Origin: Zobellia laminariae
GTDB lineage: Bacteria; Bacteroidota; Bacteroidia; Flavobacteriales; Flavobacteriaceae
Length of the DNA: 64,000 nucleotides
Assembly: GCF_009725995.1 (NCBI RefSeq)
Contig: NZ_RCNS01000001.1
Span: 1,007,095 to 1,071,094 of the forward strand
Reading direction: 5' to 3'
Shown here piece after piece: positions 26,867 to 37,079 of this stretch (position 1 is the first letter of the stretch; each line of letters starts with the position of its first letter). The position numbers were made by a program, and so were the translations under genes. Under the pieces are notes generated by a model that ran no database searches, was not told the origin of the DNA, and saw only the letters and a list, made by a program, of their open reading frames with translations.

Positions 26867-27604
26867 ATGAAAAAATTATTTGTCGTACTGCTTTTGAGCA
26901 TCAGTTTTTCAGCCATAGCACAATCTAAAAGCGACTTGCAAAAACATTATGAGGCCTTTTATAAGGAAATGAGAATTCAAGGAGATGTAAACGGTGTAAT
27001 TAGTGCGCTTACCCATCTTAATGTAATTGATCCTTCTGACCAAAGAAAAGACACTTTGGCATTCGTATATGCGAACAACAATCAGCATATGCAGGCATTG
27101 AATACCATTGGTATTGAAAAGAAAGCAACAGATTCTGATATGGCCGTTCAGGTAAAAGCTATTTCTTTAAAAGCATTGGGCCAACCCAAGCGAGCATTAG
27201 AGCAATTTGAAGAACTTTTTAAAAGAACTCCCAACCCTTATTTAGCATATGAACTTGCTGATCTAAAGATTCAAACGGGAGCAAATTCTGAGGCTGTTAC
27301 CAATATTGATTATGGAATGGCAAATGCAAAAGATGATATGAAATATGCTTTCTATGAGAGACAACAACCTTATGAAGTTCCTCTAAAAGCTGCATTTCTT
27401 CATTTAAAGGCACTTACCATTTACGATAATAATAGCGGTGATATAGATGCTGCAATAGCAAAAATAGATGAAGCTCTTGCCATAGACCCTAATTTTAACT
27501 TGGCTAGCTTAAGCAAGCAAGCGCTTGAATCTAGAAAAAATCCTCCAGCAGCAGCCCCTGCTCCTCCTGTAGAAACCGGAAAAAAGAAGAAGAAAAAAAG
27601 TTAA
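26867..27604 (+). CDS. Exported TPR-like protein
   Basis: 245 residues with a signal peptide (cleavage near AIAQ, 19). The mature part carries TPR-like helices (ALNTIGIEKKATDSDMAVQVKAISLKALGQPKRALEQFEELFKRTPNPYLAYELADLKIQTG ...). The end is a Pro/Ala linker and a Lys-rich tail (GKKKKKKS). Probable periplasmic scaffold protein; partner unknown. A terminator follows at 27658. Confidence 0.82.
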   Translation: MKKLFVVLLLSISFSAIAQSKSDLQKHYEAFYKEMRIQGDVNGVISALTHLNVIDPSDQRKDTLAFVYANNNQHMQALNTIGIEKKATDSDMAVQVKAISLKALGQPKRALEQFEELFKRTPNPYLAYELADLKIQTGANSEAVTNIDYGMANAKDDMKYAFYERQQPYEVPLKAAFLHLKALTIYDNNSGDIDAAIAKIDEALAIDPNFNLASLSKQALESRKNPPAAAPAPPVETGKKKKKKS

Positions 27605-27657
27605 AAATTCAGAATATGAGGTAGTATAACAATTACCTTTTATAATATAACATTTTA

Positions 27658-27700
27658 ATGCCGCACTTAGGTCTTTCCCTATTGTGCGGTATTTTTTTTT
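27658..27700 (+). terminator. Rho-independent terminator
   Basis: CCGCAC (27661-27666) / GTGCGG (27684-27689) extended by flanking A/T pairs, then nine T. Serves the TPR-like gene. Confidence 0.85.
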
Positions 27701-27792
27701 ATAACGATCTCTTCATTTTCAATTAACAACGCGGCCCCTTAAATATTGGAACTTTAGTCCTTGCTAAATGAACCTAAATTCCATATTTAAAA

Positions 27793-29093
27793 ATGAAAAA
27801 ACTAATACTACTGTGCGTAGGCCTCTTCATGCTAAATTCTTGCGATTACATTGACGATTTTATTGGTCAGGGTCCAGAACCCGTTTCGGTTTCCCCATCA
27901 GAGGTCCTAGAAACCAATACGCAATACCCTTTACCTTATGCAGTCTTAAACACTATAAACGGGGACGTTGAAGTAAGAAACGGCGGGTTTGGCTCAGGTG
28001 CTACTGCCCACCCCACTGAAGAAGCCGAGTTTTATGCCATTACGACCGTGGACCTAATACCAATTACCTAGATGGAAAGAAGTTTCCAGTTGCGGAATAC
28101 ACTCCGCGTATTGGCCACTATACCGTTACTTCATCAGGAAAAATAGAACTTATTGATGAAATTCTTTTAAAAGACCCCACAGGTAAAACCATAACCGGAA
28201 TACCCAATCCCGAAGGAAAAGGAGCCACTGGCGAAATACCTTATGATGCCTATGGAAACGCAATTCCTTTTGATGATTTTGGTCTGGATTCCGAAGGTAT
28301 CGTAGCATTAAAGGACGGTACGTTTTGGGTATCCGATGAATACGGACCACATATTGTACACTATTCGGCCAATGGAGTTCAAATAGAGCGCATATCCCCA
28401 ATGGGTGTCAATGAAGGTACGGGTGACCGAAAATTACCTGCTGTCTTTGCCAAAAGACGTGCCAACCGGGGAATGGAAGGTCTTGCTATTACTCCAGACG
28501 AAAAGACCCTTGTGGGTATTATGCAATCTACACTATACAACCCCGGAAAAATTCAATCCAACATCACGCGCATCGTAACATTTGATTTGGAAACGGGCTA
28601 CACCAGACAATATGTATATGTTCAGGAAAAAGCCAATCTTTCCAACTCCGAAATTACCGCAATTTCCGACACCGAGTTTTTGGTGGTAGAACGCGATGGC
28701 AAATTTGCCGGGGAAGGACCGGCCCAAAAACACATCTACAAAATAAATCTTAACGGGGCTACTGATATAAGCGGTAACAACCCAAAAGATGAAAACGGCC
28801 TCATGATAGGAGATAAAACCATTGAGCAATTAACCGTTCAGGAATTAGCAGCTGCAAACATTGTTCCCGTTCAAAAAGAACTAGTAGTAGATCTTGTAGC
28901 GGAGTTTGGTTATGCTCACGATAAACTTGAGGGTATTTGGATTATGAACAACAATACCCTTGCCTTTATAAACGATGATGACTTTGCGGTATCGGACGAT
29001 GATGGAGACGGTGTTATTGAGCAAAAAACACTGCCAGGAACTACAGATATAGACGCTAGCTCACTCTACATGGTAAAGACAAATTTTAAATAG
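27793..29093 (+). pseudogene. Phytase-like esterase lipoprotein, single frameshift
   Basis: The first 93 codons (27793-28071) give a lipoprotein signal (lipobox MLNSC, Cys17) and the beginning of the domain; the frame then ends at a TAG. A second frame picks up DRGPNTNYLDGKKFPVAEYTPRIGHY, the signature of the esterase-like activity of phytase family (PF13449-type), and runs to the stop at 29091-29093. The break is a single missing base near 28043 (ATTAC|GACCGTGG). Everything else is intact, so this is either a recent inactivation or a sequencing error. Characterised family members are poorly known; role in phosphate scavenging is only inferred. Confidence 0.8.
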
Positions 29094-29119
29094 ACCAATC
29101 CTTATCCTATTCTTATACC

Positions 29120-29156
29120 AAGCGACCTATCCATTAAAGATTGGTCGCTTTTTTTA
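29120..29156. terminator. Terminator between esterase and lipoprotein genes
   Basis: AAGCGACC (29120-29127) / GGTCGCTT (29143-29150) with a 15 nt loop, then seven T. It lies between convergent genes. Confidence 0.8.
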
Positions 29157-29159
29157 TTT

Positions 29160-29654
29160 TTAGAAATCCAAGATTAATTCTGTATCCAAGGTGTTATTTA
29201 CCACAACGTTGAATTGATTTCTAAAAGCGTTATACGCTTCCATCATTTGAACAATGGATTCCTCTGGGTCTATTCTATAAAATAAATCGCCCTTTACTTT
29301 AAGCAGATACGTTTTAAATACTTTTTGACGACTTTTTACTTGTGGAATATTGAATTCTTTTGGGTAGGTTGATTCCTCCAATTGATTTTGCTTGGTTATC
29401 ATTTCATCAATAACCAATCGTAAATCTTCTATATTGGTAACCGTATGGAGTGCATCAAAACTGGTTTCAAAAGACGCAAATTCTATCCAATCATCTAGAA
29501 TAGCTTGGGCTTTTGGTTTAATAGGGAGTTTCTTTGCCCATTTTTCATTACTTAATTCTTGAGCAATAACATCCTCTACAACCAATTCTTGTTTCTGTTC
29601 TTTACAGGCTACCGTTAATACTAGCATCAAACTAAAGAAGAAGATTCTTTTCAT
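29160..29654 (-). CDS. Lipoprotein of unknown function
   Basis: 164 residues from the ATG at 29654 (the longer TTG start at 29669 adds five residues before the signal peptide). Lipobox LTVAC with Cys17. Mature part is helical and acidic in the N-terminal half, with IQMMEAYNAFRNQFN-type C-terminal helices. No family recognised. It lies divergent to the threonine dehydrogenase gene, 64 bp apart. Confidence 0.75.
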   Translation of the reverse strand: MKRIFFFSLMLVLTVACKEQKQELVVEDVIAQELSNEKWAKKLPIKPKAQAILDDWIEFASFETSFDALHTVTNIEDLRLVIDEMITKQNQLEESTYPKEFNIPQVKSRQKVFKTYLLKVKGDLFYRIDPEESIVQMMEAYNAFRNQFNVVVNNTLDTELILDF

Positions 29655-29718
29655 AAAGCGAATGTACAAATTTTAAGAAGCGCTATCTTTATTCCCCAAT
29701 TCATTTAACGAGATATTA

Positions 29719-30660
29719 ATGGAAAAATCTATTCTGATTATAGGTGCTTGTGGCCAAATAGGTACTGAGCTAACCATGGCGCTACGCGACACGTACGGCA
29801 ATGAAAGTGTAATTGCCAGTGATATTCGCGAGGGCAATGAAAATTTGATGGATTCCGGTCCGTTTGAGATTTTAGATGCCACAGACTATGATGCTCTTGA
29901 AGAGATTGTTGCCTATTATGAAATTACTGAAATCTACCTAATGGCAGCCATGTTGAGCGCTACGGCAGAAAAGTTTCCTATGCGTGCTTGGAACCTAAAT
30001 ATGAATTCGCTCTTTAATGTCCTTAACCTAGCCAAAGAGAAAAAAATAGACAAAATATTCTGGCCTTCCAGCATTGCTGTTTTTGGACCTAATACACCAA
30101 AAGAAAACACTTTACAAAGCACTATAATGGAGCCAAGTACCGTGTACGGTATAAGTAAACAATCTGGTGAACGTTGGTGCGATTATTACTTTCACAAGTT
30201 TGGAGTTGATGTACGAAGTATTCGTTACCCCGGACTAATTAGTTGGAAAACCATGCCTGGTGGCGGAACTACAGATTATGCGGTAGAAATTTACCACAAA
30301 GCTTTATCGGAAAAAGCATATACGTGCTTTTTAAAAGAGGATACCGAGTTACCAATGATGTTTATGGAAGATGCTATCAAAGCTACCTTACAACTCATGG
30401 AAACCGATGCTGAAAATGTAAAAGTTCGCTCATCGTATAATTTATCGGCTATGAACTTTACGCCTTCTCAAATGGCGGAAAGTATTCAAAACCACATTCC
30501 CGATTTTAAAGTTTCTTATGAACCAGATTTTCGTCAGGCAATAGCTGATTCTTGGCCTAGTAGTATTGATGATCAAGAAGCAAGACGAGATTGGGGTTGG
30601 CAAGCAGAATTTGACCTTGAAAAAACCACGAAAGAGATGTTGGAAAATTTGGCTCCCTAA
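29719..30660 (+). CDS. tdh: SDR-type L-threonine 3-dehydrogenase
   Basis: 313 residues. Extended short-chain dehydrogenase with the Rossmann motif GACGQIGTEL (8-17), IYLMAAMLSATAE, the active-site SSIAVFG and YGISKQSGERW (Tyr-x3-Lys), and the characteristic RYPGLISWKTMPGGGTTDYAVEIYHKAL that marks the epimerase-like threonine dehydrogenases. It oxidises threonine to 2-amino-3-ketobutyrate using NAD. The usual partner Kbl (2-amino-3-ketobutyrate ligase) is not in the window. Transcript likely ends at the perfect palindrome at 30758. Confidence 0.92.
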   Translation: MEKSILIIGACGQIGTELTMALRDTYGNESVIASDIREGNENLMDSGPFEILDATDYDALEEIVAYYEITEIYLMAAMLSATAEKFPMRAWNLNMNSLFNVLNLAKEKKIDKIFWPSSIAVFGPNTPKENTLQSTIMEPSTVYGISKQSGERWCDYYFHKFGVDVRSIRYPGLISWKTMPGGGTTDYAVEIYHKALSEKAYTCFLKEDTELPMMFMEDAIKATLQLMETDAENVKVRSSYNLSAMNFTPSQMAESIQNHIPDFKVSYEPDFRQAIADSWPSSIDDQEARRDWGWQAEFDLEKTTKEMLENLAP

Positions 30661-30757
30661 GTCAAAAGTCCCAACATTCTGTCGTAATAAATTAAAAACC
30701 ATTTAACCCATAGTACAACCCGTCTACAGGCTAAAAAAGTTTTTAAAGTCACCTCCC

Positions 30758-30787
30758 AAAAATGCTAGTTGTACAACTAGCATTTTT
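30758..30787. terminator. Perfect 30 bp palindromic terminator
   Basis: AAAAATGCTAGTTGT joined directly to its inverse; A-run on one side and T-run on the other, between the convergent tdh and OmpA-family genes. Should stop transcription from both sides. Confidence 0.88.
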
Positions 30788-30803
30788 GAAATGTTTAATA
30801 CTA

Positions 30804-32756
30804 TTATCTTTTTGCGTTGCGAACGTCATCAGCTTGTTTAGAAACGATGATGAAATTAGACCGTCTGTTTTCCAAATGTTTTTGGTCGCTACACTTTACG
30901 CCATTGATACATTCATTTTTTAATCGATATTCCCCGTAACCATGGGCACTTTCAATTCTATCGGCATCAATACCTTTTGAAAGCAAGTAACGTCTTGTGG
31001 ACTTTGCCCGATTATCCGATAGCTCCAAATTATAGGAATCAGAACCTCTGGCATCTGTGTGTGATTCAATTTTAATCTTTATTTCAGGGAATGTTTCCAT
31101 GGCAAAAAGTACTTTTTCAAGTTCTATTTCTGCTCTTGTAGTAATATCAGATTTGTCATATTCAAAATAGATGGGATTCACCTTAATTTTCTCCATATCT
31201 CCATCTTTCTCAACCAAACTATCAAAAGGAGTTAAATACACCTTATTCTCCTTAGAAGGTGCTTCAGGGTTTTCTCCTGTTTGAATCATTACGGTTTCTT
31301 TAGAAAATCCTGCTCTAGAAAAGACTAATGTATTTTTCTTATTACACGGAAGTATTATTTTATAAAACCCAGACTCATCCGTTCTATAGATAGAAACCAA
31401 TTCATCTACTGAATTTTTGAGTTCTACATTGGCATCTGCAATAGGTTCCCCTGTTAGCTTGTTCAATACGTATCCTGAATACTCTAAACAATCTGTTGCT
31501 TTTACCTTTTCAAATCGATAAATATCATCATCCCCTTTACCCCCAGCACGGTTGGAAGCAAAATATCCATTACCTTTTTTATTTTCTCGGATGAATGAAA
31601 AATCATCCATATTACTATTCAAAGGTTTGCCCATATTAAGTGGTAAAGAATACTGGGTCTTAGAAGAAATTATTGAACCAAAAATATCCAATCCTCCAAG
31701 TCCGTAATGACTATCCGACGAAAAATACAATACCTCATTATTTATAAAAGGAAACATTTCTCTACCACGTGTGTTGATTGTAGAACCCAAGTTCATAGGG
31801 TCTGAAAGCACATCGCCATCATTATTTAAATCAACCACATAAATATCGCTTTCCCCAAACCCTCCGGGCATATTAGAGGTGAAATATAAATGTCTTCCAT
31901 CAGGGCTTAATGCTGGATGTCCACAAGAATATTCTTTGCTATTAAAGCTCAACGAGGTTACGTTGATAAGTTCATTATTATGTATGGTTCCCCTTAAGAT
32001 TTGCATGTTAGACAAACCATCATCATTGGCACTTAACTTGTTTTTCTTCTTTAGATAATTTCGCGTAAAATATACCGTTTGTCCATCCCAAGAAAATGTC
32101 AAAGTTGCATCATGATATGAACTTTCTAAATTTTCTAAATATTTTTCTGGGATGTAGTTTGTATTACTTGGCTTAGTAATATAAAGGTCCAAATAAGGTT
32201 GTTTGTTCCAAGGGTATAATTCTCCGTTAGACTTAATCGTATCTCTAGCCGAGGCGAAGATTAATCCGTCATTAAAAAACATAGGCCCAAAATCTGATTT
32301 TCTACTGTTAAAAGGCAGATTAGTTGTGGTATATTTCTCTTGCTGACCTAAGGTGCTATCCAAATGTTTCTTTTGAGACAACATCATGTTCAACCTATCT
32401 TCATCTGTATAAAAATCTCTCAGCAATTCGTCGGCCTTTTCATTTTGCATACTTGCTTTAAGGCTTTGCACTAGTTTAATAATGTTGCCTTCGCCAACCT
32501 CCTTGCCTTTTATGCTGTATAATTTTTCATACCACTTAACCGCTTCTTGATACCTGTTCATGTTGAAATAGCTATCTGCCAAATGCTGAATAACATCAAG
32601 AGATGGCCTTCTTTTTTCAGACGCTAAATCGCTGTACAAATCAATTGCCTTATCAAATTTAAAATCCTCAAAATAGGCATTGGCTTTTTCTTCCTTACTT
32701 TGGGCAGTAACCATAAGGCATGTACCCATAAATATGTATAGTACTAGTTTTTTCAT
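30804..32756 (-). CDS. OmpA-family protein with TPR and PD40 domains (PorE-like)
   Basis: 650 residues: signal peptide, TPR-like N-terminus (about 20-110), WD40-like PD40 beta-propeller motifs (ASARDTI, PALSPDGRHLYFTSNMPGGFGESDIYVVDLN ...), a carboxypeptidase-regulatory-like region (GYVLNKLTGEPIADANVELK) and a C-terminal OmpA peptidoglycan-binding domain (ESHTDARGSDSYNLELSDNRAKSTRRYLLSKGI). It belongs to the group that anchors type IX secretion complexes to peptidoglycan. Third gene of the triad, 13 bp after the PorP/SprF gene. Confidence 0.92.
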   Translation of the reverse strand: MKKLVLYIFMGTCLMVTAQSKEEKANAYFEDFKFDKAIDLYSDLASEKRRPSLDVIQHLADSYFNMNRYQEAVKWYEKLYSIKGKEVGEGNIIKLVQSLKASMQNEKADELLRDFYTDEDRLNMMLSQKKHLDSTLGQQEKYTTTNLPFNSRKSDFGPMFFNDGLIFASARDTIKSNGELYPWNKQPYLDLYITKPSNTNYIPEKYLENLESSYHDATLTFSWDGQTVYFTRNYLKKKNKLSANDDGLSNMQILRGTIHNNELINVTSLSFNSKEYSCGHPALSPDGRHLYFTSNMPGGFGESDIYVVDLNNDGDVLSDPMNLGSTINTRGREMFPFINNEVLYFSSDSHYGLGGLDIFGSIISSKTQYSLPLNMGKPLNSNMDDFSFIRENKKGNGYFASNRAGGKGDDDIYRFEKVKATDCLEYSGYVLNKLTGEPIADANVELKNSVDELVSIYRTDESGFYKIILPCNKKNTLVFSRAGFSKETVMIQTGENPEAPSKENKVYLTPFDSLVEKDGDMEKIKVNPIYFEYDKSDITTRAEIELEKVLFAMETFPEIKIKIESHTDARGSDSYNLELSDNRAKSTRRYLLSKGIDADRIESAHGYGEYRLKNECINGVKCSDQKHLENRRSNFIIVSKQADDVRNAKR

Positions 32757-32768
32757 GATAGTAAGTTT

Positions 32769-33692
32769 TTAGAAGAATCTAGGTGACAATGCTCTTTTCT
32801 TAGCATCAAATAGATTGTATTTGAGAATGATTTCGTGAGAGCCGTCATTATAACTTTCCAAGCCCGTTATAGAGTAATCATAAGAGTACCCTAAAAAGAA
32901 GCTTTTAGCAATATGAAGACCTGCCAAAGCACTAATGGCATCATTGTAACGGTATGCCAAGCCCAAAGCCAAGGTTTCCTTTATCAAGAAATTACCAGAT
33001 ACATCTACAGTTATTGGTGCTCCTGCCACATGTTTGGTTAAAATAGCCGGTTTAAATTTTAAATTATCAGAAAGGTCCATAACATAGCCTGCCATTAAAT
33101 AATACTGACTTTTTCTATTGGTCACTATTTCTTCATCATCACTATAAATCTGAGAATTTAAAAAATTGTGGGTAGAAACCCCAACGTACCAATTGCTACT
33201 ATGAAAGTAAGCTCCGGCGCCAAAAACTGGTCGTACCTTGTTCAGGTTTTCAGCAAATATTGGATCTTGACCGTCTTGGTAGGTCCCTTTGGACCAGTCC
33301 ACTTTTAGAACATCTATTCCCGCATTGATTCCCAAAGAAAGTTTTGTAAAATACCCAGTTGGTATCTCATACGAAAAAGTACCATTTACATCAAGGTCGT
33401 TTGCAGCCCCAATATTATCATTGATAATGGTAAGTCCTAGACCTACTCTCTCTCGCAATCTTCCCTGAACGGATAAAGATTGCGTCTCTGGAGCACCATC
33501 TATACCCACCCATTGTGAACGGTGCAAAACAGTAGCCTCCAGAATACCTCTAGCCGAATAACCTGAATTTAATACTGCCGTATTATACATGTATTGTGTA
33601 TACTGCGGAGGTTGTTGGCCATAAGCCGTACTCATATTAAAAGTAAGATAGCAGAGCATAACTATCTTTATAGTAGTGCAAAGTAATTTCAT
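32769..33692 (-). CDS. PorP/SprF-family type IX secretion membrane protein
   Basis: 307 residues from the ATG at 33692 (a TTG at 33701 is upstream). Signal peptide near AYGQ. The PQYTQYMYNTAVLNSGYS start, the RSQWVGIDGAPETQSLS motif and repeated beta strands ending in YKYNLFD-like sequence identify a PorP/SprF outer-membrane beta-barrel. Such proteins are paired with one large secreted adhesin and help it reach or stay at the surface. It lies between the OmpA-family and adhesin genes. Confidence 0.93.
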   Translation of the reverse strand: MKLLCTTIKIVMLCYLTFNMSTAYGQQPPQYTQYMYNTAVLNSGYSARGILEATVLHRSQWVGIDGAPETQSLSVQGRLRERVGLGLTIINDNIGAANDLDVNGTFSYEIPTGYFTKLSLGINAGIDVLKVDWSKGTYQDGQDPIFAENLNKVRPVFGAGAYFHSSNWYVGVSTHNFLNSQIYSDDEEIVTNRKSQYYLMAGYVMDLSDNLKFKPAILTKHVAGAPITVDVSGNFLIKETLALGLAYRYNDAISALAGLHIAKSFFLGYSYDYSITGLESYNDGSHEIILKYNLFDAKKRALSPRFF

Positions 33693-33734
33693 AATTGACA
33701 AGGGTTTGGTATGAATAGTTTAAAGCACAATGTA

Positions 33735-36700
33735 TTATCTGGCCAATTGTAACCAGCCAACTAGGTTTCTTTCTAATTCCGGTATTTGAATAGAATAGTA
33801 GTATGTTCCCGATGGTAAATGGTCTCCCTTATTTAAAACGCCTTTTACATTTGCCATACCATCCCAAGTATTGCGGTAGTCTGCCGTTTTATAAACAAGG
33901 TTTCCATTACGATTATATATTTCTACAGTATTTGAATAATCTTCAATACATTGAACAGTGAAAACATCATTGAAACCATCATTATTAGGAGAGAATTCAT
34001 TGAAAACCTTTAGACAGAATTCTTCGCCCAAAACCATTCCACAAGTAGTTACCTCAACTTCAAGAAACATCATCTTATTTGGGCTACAGGTTGAATCATC
34101 TACGTAAGAGACATTAATATTCGTATTGGTTAACTCCGTCCATGATACGGTTACAAAATCATCTGTAGAAGTACCGCCTTCTGTTATTGTACCACCTACT
34201 ACGGTCCAAGAGTAATCTTCTTTACCACTATTGGTAACGTAGGTGTACGAGCGGTTTTGACAAACTTTTACAGACTCACCCGTTAAAGTTATAGGAGAAG
34301 AACCATCATCAACTAAAGAAGTAGTTATCATTAAGCGCTCACTACTTTCACAACCATTTTCAACAGCTGCTACATAATAACTACGTCCGTTTTCTATAGG
34401 TGAGGAAGGATCAATTGCATCCCCCCCGGAAGCGCTGTCATAGAACACAACATTTGTTTGATCAGTCTGAATATCTGCCACAATGGGTGTATCGCTATTA
34501 CAAAAAGTCTGATCTGCAGAATTGGTAGTCGGTGTAGGAACATCAACAATAGTAACTTCTATCTGTACTCTTGCCAATATAGATGTAGGTATATCTAAAA
34601 TTCCTGCAAAATAAATTTGACCATTCACCAAAGGTGTCTCAGCAGTTAATTGCAACCCATCTGTTAGGGCATCAAATAGAATTATATCTCCTAGGCCTAC
34701 TTGTAAATCTGCTATTGTAGGAAAATCAGCAGCACAAAATACCTGTAGCACATCATCTATTAACAAATCAGGAAGGTCTACTAAAATCTCATCAGACACG
34801 GTACAAAGGACACCTTGTAGAAAAGCTTCGAGTGTATTATCTAAGTCGGAAACTAAATCTAAAGCGTCTACCTCTACGCTAAAAGAAGAATCTGCCGCTA
34901 CTACGCCATCATATAATTTTCCGTTTACGGCTAAAGATATAGGCTCTCCTGGAATAACATCACCAGAAACAGTTCCGGTTACATCTACCGTAATGGTACC
35001 GTTAAAAATATCTAGCAAACCATCTAAACTAATCATAGGGTTTGAATCAATAGATATTGTTTTTGCAACGTCTACCACATTTACTTCAACAGATTGTAAA
35101 TCTCCAGAAACGTTCTCGCAACCTGCTAAATCATCTTTTACGGCCACATAATAATTGTAAGGTCCACCTGCTTCGGTAAGTCCGGTTATGATCATTACAC
35201 CATTGTCATCTATCTCATAAGTAACATCGCCAGACACCATGCCGTCCGTAATTTCTGTGGTCTTATTTGCATCTAAATACCATAAAAAAGTACCCTTAAT
35301 AGAACTTGACGGAACAAGCACTACATTGTTTGATGAACAAATAGCATTCTCATTACCTAAAACAGTAATATCTGCGGCAGTTGGTATAGGTTCAACATTC
35401 ACTTCAACTACGGTTCGTGGTGATTCCTGAGCACATCCTATTTCAGCAGAAGCTACATAATAGGTTGTATCCGAATTTAAAATTGGCGTAGCAAAAGCAT
35501 CACCTGAATTTGTAGTTGCTAATAAATTTCCGTTTGTCGCGGCATCATACCATCTTAGCTCAACGTTATTGGCGTTTTGAACTTCTGCTGTAATAGTAGT
35601 ACTTGAACCAGCACAGATATTTAAATCATCTGCCATAGAAGTGATTACTGGTGTTGCAGGTGCCCTATAAACATCAAAAATTCTAATATTTTGATCAATA
35701 CCAACACCTACCAAAGATGATAACCGCACCGTTACTCTATCAACAGGAGTTGCGGGGTCAAAACCTATAATGACCTTTTCGCCATTCTGTAATAAGGTTA
35801 AAAGGTCTAAATCTAATAAATTGGCCAGATTCTCCGAATAAACAGGTGCATCAGCCCCATTTTGGCCAATCACCTCAATTGAATTAGCTATATCCAATTG
35901 CAATAAGGAAGAATCTATACCAATTTCTGCGTAGTAATTATCGTTTGTATCATCGGCACTATTAAAATAGATAGTCTGCTCAACATCTGCTGCAACATCT
36001 ATAATTCCAAGACCTAGCTTAGAAAAGGTGCTTCTGTTTCCATCTATGGCTAAATCCGGATTTGTTACCCCAGCTCCACCTAAGTCCAGTAAATCTAACG
36101 AAATACCGTTACCACTATAAGACGTGTAATTAGGTGCACCACAGGTTGTATCTCCATCTCCATAAAAAACTCCATAGACATCTAAGTCACGCTCTTGGCT
36201 TAGTCCTATTAATGACCCCATGCTATTCGTTAAGCGTACTCTGTCATACGGACTAGACGGAGTTAAGGCAAGAAAGTAATCTCCGTTTTTATCCATAATA
36301 ACTCGTGCCTCATCAGATGAAAAAGCATCTGCAGCACTAGAACTTGCCTGCTGTACTACATTGGTATTATTAAGAGCTTCTACAGAAAATTCTTGATTAC
36401 CAATTAGCACAACACCAGTAATATCAGAAAGTAAGCCGCCTAAGCTGCCGCCCAATAAACTAGAAAGTATATCCTCTTCAGATTCAATCTTCAAATAACT
36501 TGTGGTATTTGCCGGTAACGTAGTTGGGTAAGTTAATTCTAAATGACCATCATAAGCACCAAGACCCAAAGCTAAACCTGAATTGGCTCGGATGGTTGCA
36601 TTAGTTGTTAAATCAGAATCGATAGCATTGTTTGATAAGGTAACTTCGTCTTCACTGGAAATAGCATCAACATAGACCTTATCTTGTGCGTGCGTAAAAG

Positions 36701-36758
36701 TGCAAAAAAACAGCAATAAACATATAAAGTTTTGCTTTAGAGTAGTTTTACGTATCAT
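33735..36758 (-). CDS. Large surface protein with gliding-motility C-terminal (type B T9SS) domain
   Basis: 1007 residues from the ATG at 36758 (the TTG at 36764 is less likely). Signal peptide near THAQ. The body has several Ig-like beta domains with the recurring pattern NGRSYYVAAVENGCES / DSTTYYVASAEIGCAQ, i.e. surface-exposed repeats. The C-terminal ~90 residues contain VFNEFSPNNDGFNDVFTVQCIEDYSNTVEIYNRNGNLVYKT, the gliding-motility-associated sorting domain used for export by type IX secretion. First gene of the triad with PorP/SprF and the OmpA-family protein. A likely cell-surface adhesin. Confidence 0.93.
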   Translation of the reverse strand: MIRKTTLKQNFICLLLFFCTFTHAQDKVYVDAISSEDEVTLSNNAIDSDLTTNATIRANSGLALGLGAYDGHLELTYPTTLPANTTSYLKIESEEDILSSLLGGSLGGLLSDITGVVLIGNQEFSVEALNNTNVVQQASSSAADAFSSDEARVIMDKNGDYFLALTPSSPYDRVRLTNSMGSLIGLSQERDLDVYGVFYGDGDTTCGAPNYTSYSGNGISLDLLDLGGAGVTNPDLAIDGNRSTFSKLGLGIIDVAADVEQTIYFNSADDTNDNYYAEIGIDSSLLQLDIANSIEVIGQNGADAPVYSENLANLLDLDLLTLLQNGEKVIIGFDPATPVDRVTVRLSSLVGVGIDQNIRIFDVYRAPATPVITSMADDLNICAGSSTTITAEVQNANNVELRWYDAATNGNLLATTNSGDAFATPILNSDTTYYVASAEIGCAQESPRTVVEVNVEPIPTAADITVLGNENAICSSNNVVLVPSSSIKGTFLWYLDANKTTEITDGMVSGDVTYEIDDNGVMIITGLTEAGGPYNYYVAVKDDLAGCENVSGDLQSVEVNVVDVAKTISIDSNPMISLDGLLDIFNGTITVDVTGTVSGDVIPGEPISLAVNGKLYDGVVAADSSFSVEVDALDLVSDLDNTLEAFLQGVLCTVSDEILVDLPDLLIDDVLQVFCAADFPTIADLQVGLGDIILFDALTDGLQLTAETPLVNGQIYFAGILDIPTSILARVQIEVTIVDVPTPTTNSADQTFCNSDTPIVADIQTDQTNVVFYDSASGGDAIDPSSPIENGRSYYVAAVENGCESSERLMITTSLVDDGSSPITLTGESVKVCQNRSYTYVTNSGKEDYSWTVVGGTITEGGTSTDDFVTVSWTELTNTNINVSYVDDSTCSPNKMMFLEVEVTTCGMVLGEEFCLKVFNEFSPNNDGFNDVFTVQCIEDYSNTVEIYNRNGNLVYKTADYRNTWDGMANVKGVLNKGDHLPSGTYYYSIQIPELERNLVGWLQLAR

Positions 36759-36895
36759 AGGCAAGTAATTGTAGGTTAAGTCCTATAAAAAACAGGGCTT
36801 ACCTACTAATTATTGTCTATGCTATTATATACCTTCGGTAAAAAGTATATATTTTCGACGAACGGTAACATTATTGACAAAATGCAACTTTAGAC

Positions 36896-36914
36896 TGCAT
36901 TTCATCGATTAAAA
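36896..36914 (-). promoter_or_regulatory. Second copy of the 19-mer palindromic motif
   Basis: Exact match to 26289-26307. It lies 138 bp upstream of the adhesin gene start on the minus strand and in opposite orientation relative to that gene. The remainder of the 316 bp region 36765-37079 holds a terminator (37002-37044) and otherwise nothing recognised. Confidence 0.45.
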
Positions 36915-37001
36915 TCAAATAATAGGCTATAATTATAACCTAAGACTATATCATACCACTTAATTCTTAAAACACTCTTGTACTAAAAACAATTTGCCAA
37001 T

Positions 37002-37044
37002 AAAAAAGGCCTCCTATTTCCTAAAAGAAATAAGAGGCTTTTTC
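37002..37044 (-). terminator. Terminator downstream of the CAP lipoprotein gene
   Basis: AAAAAGGCCTC...ATTTC / GAAAT...GAGGCTTTTT stem with bulges; on the minus strand it ends in a T-run about 40 bp after the gene's stop. Confidence 0.75.
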
Positions 37045-37079
37045 TACACTGAACTAAAATCTAGTTCAATTATAAAATC

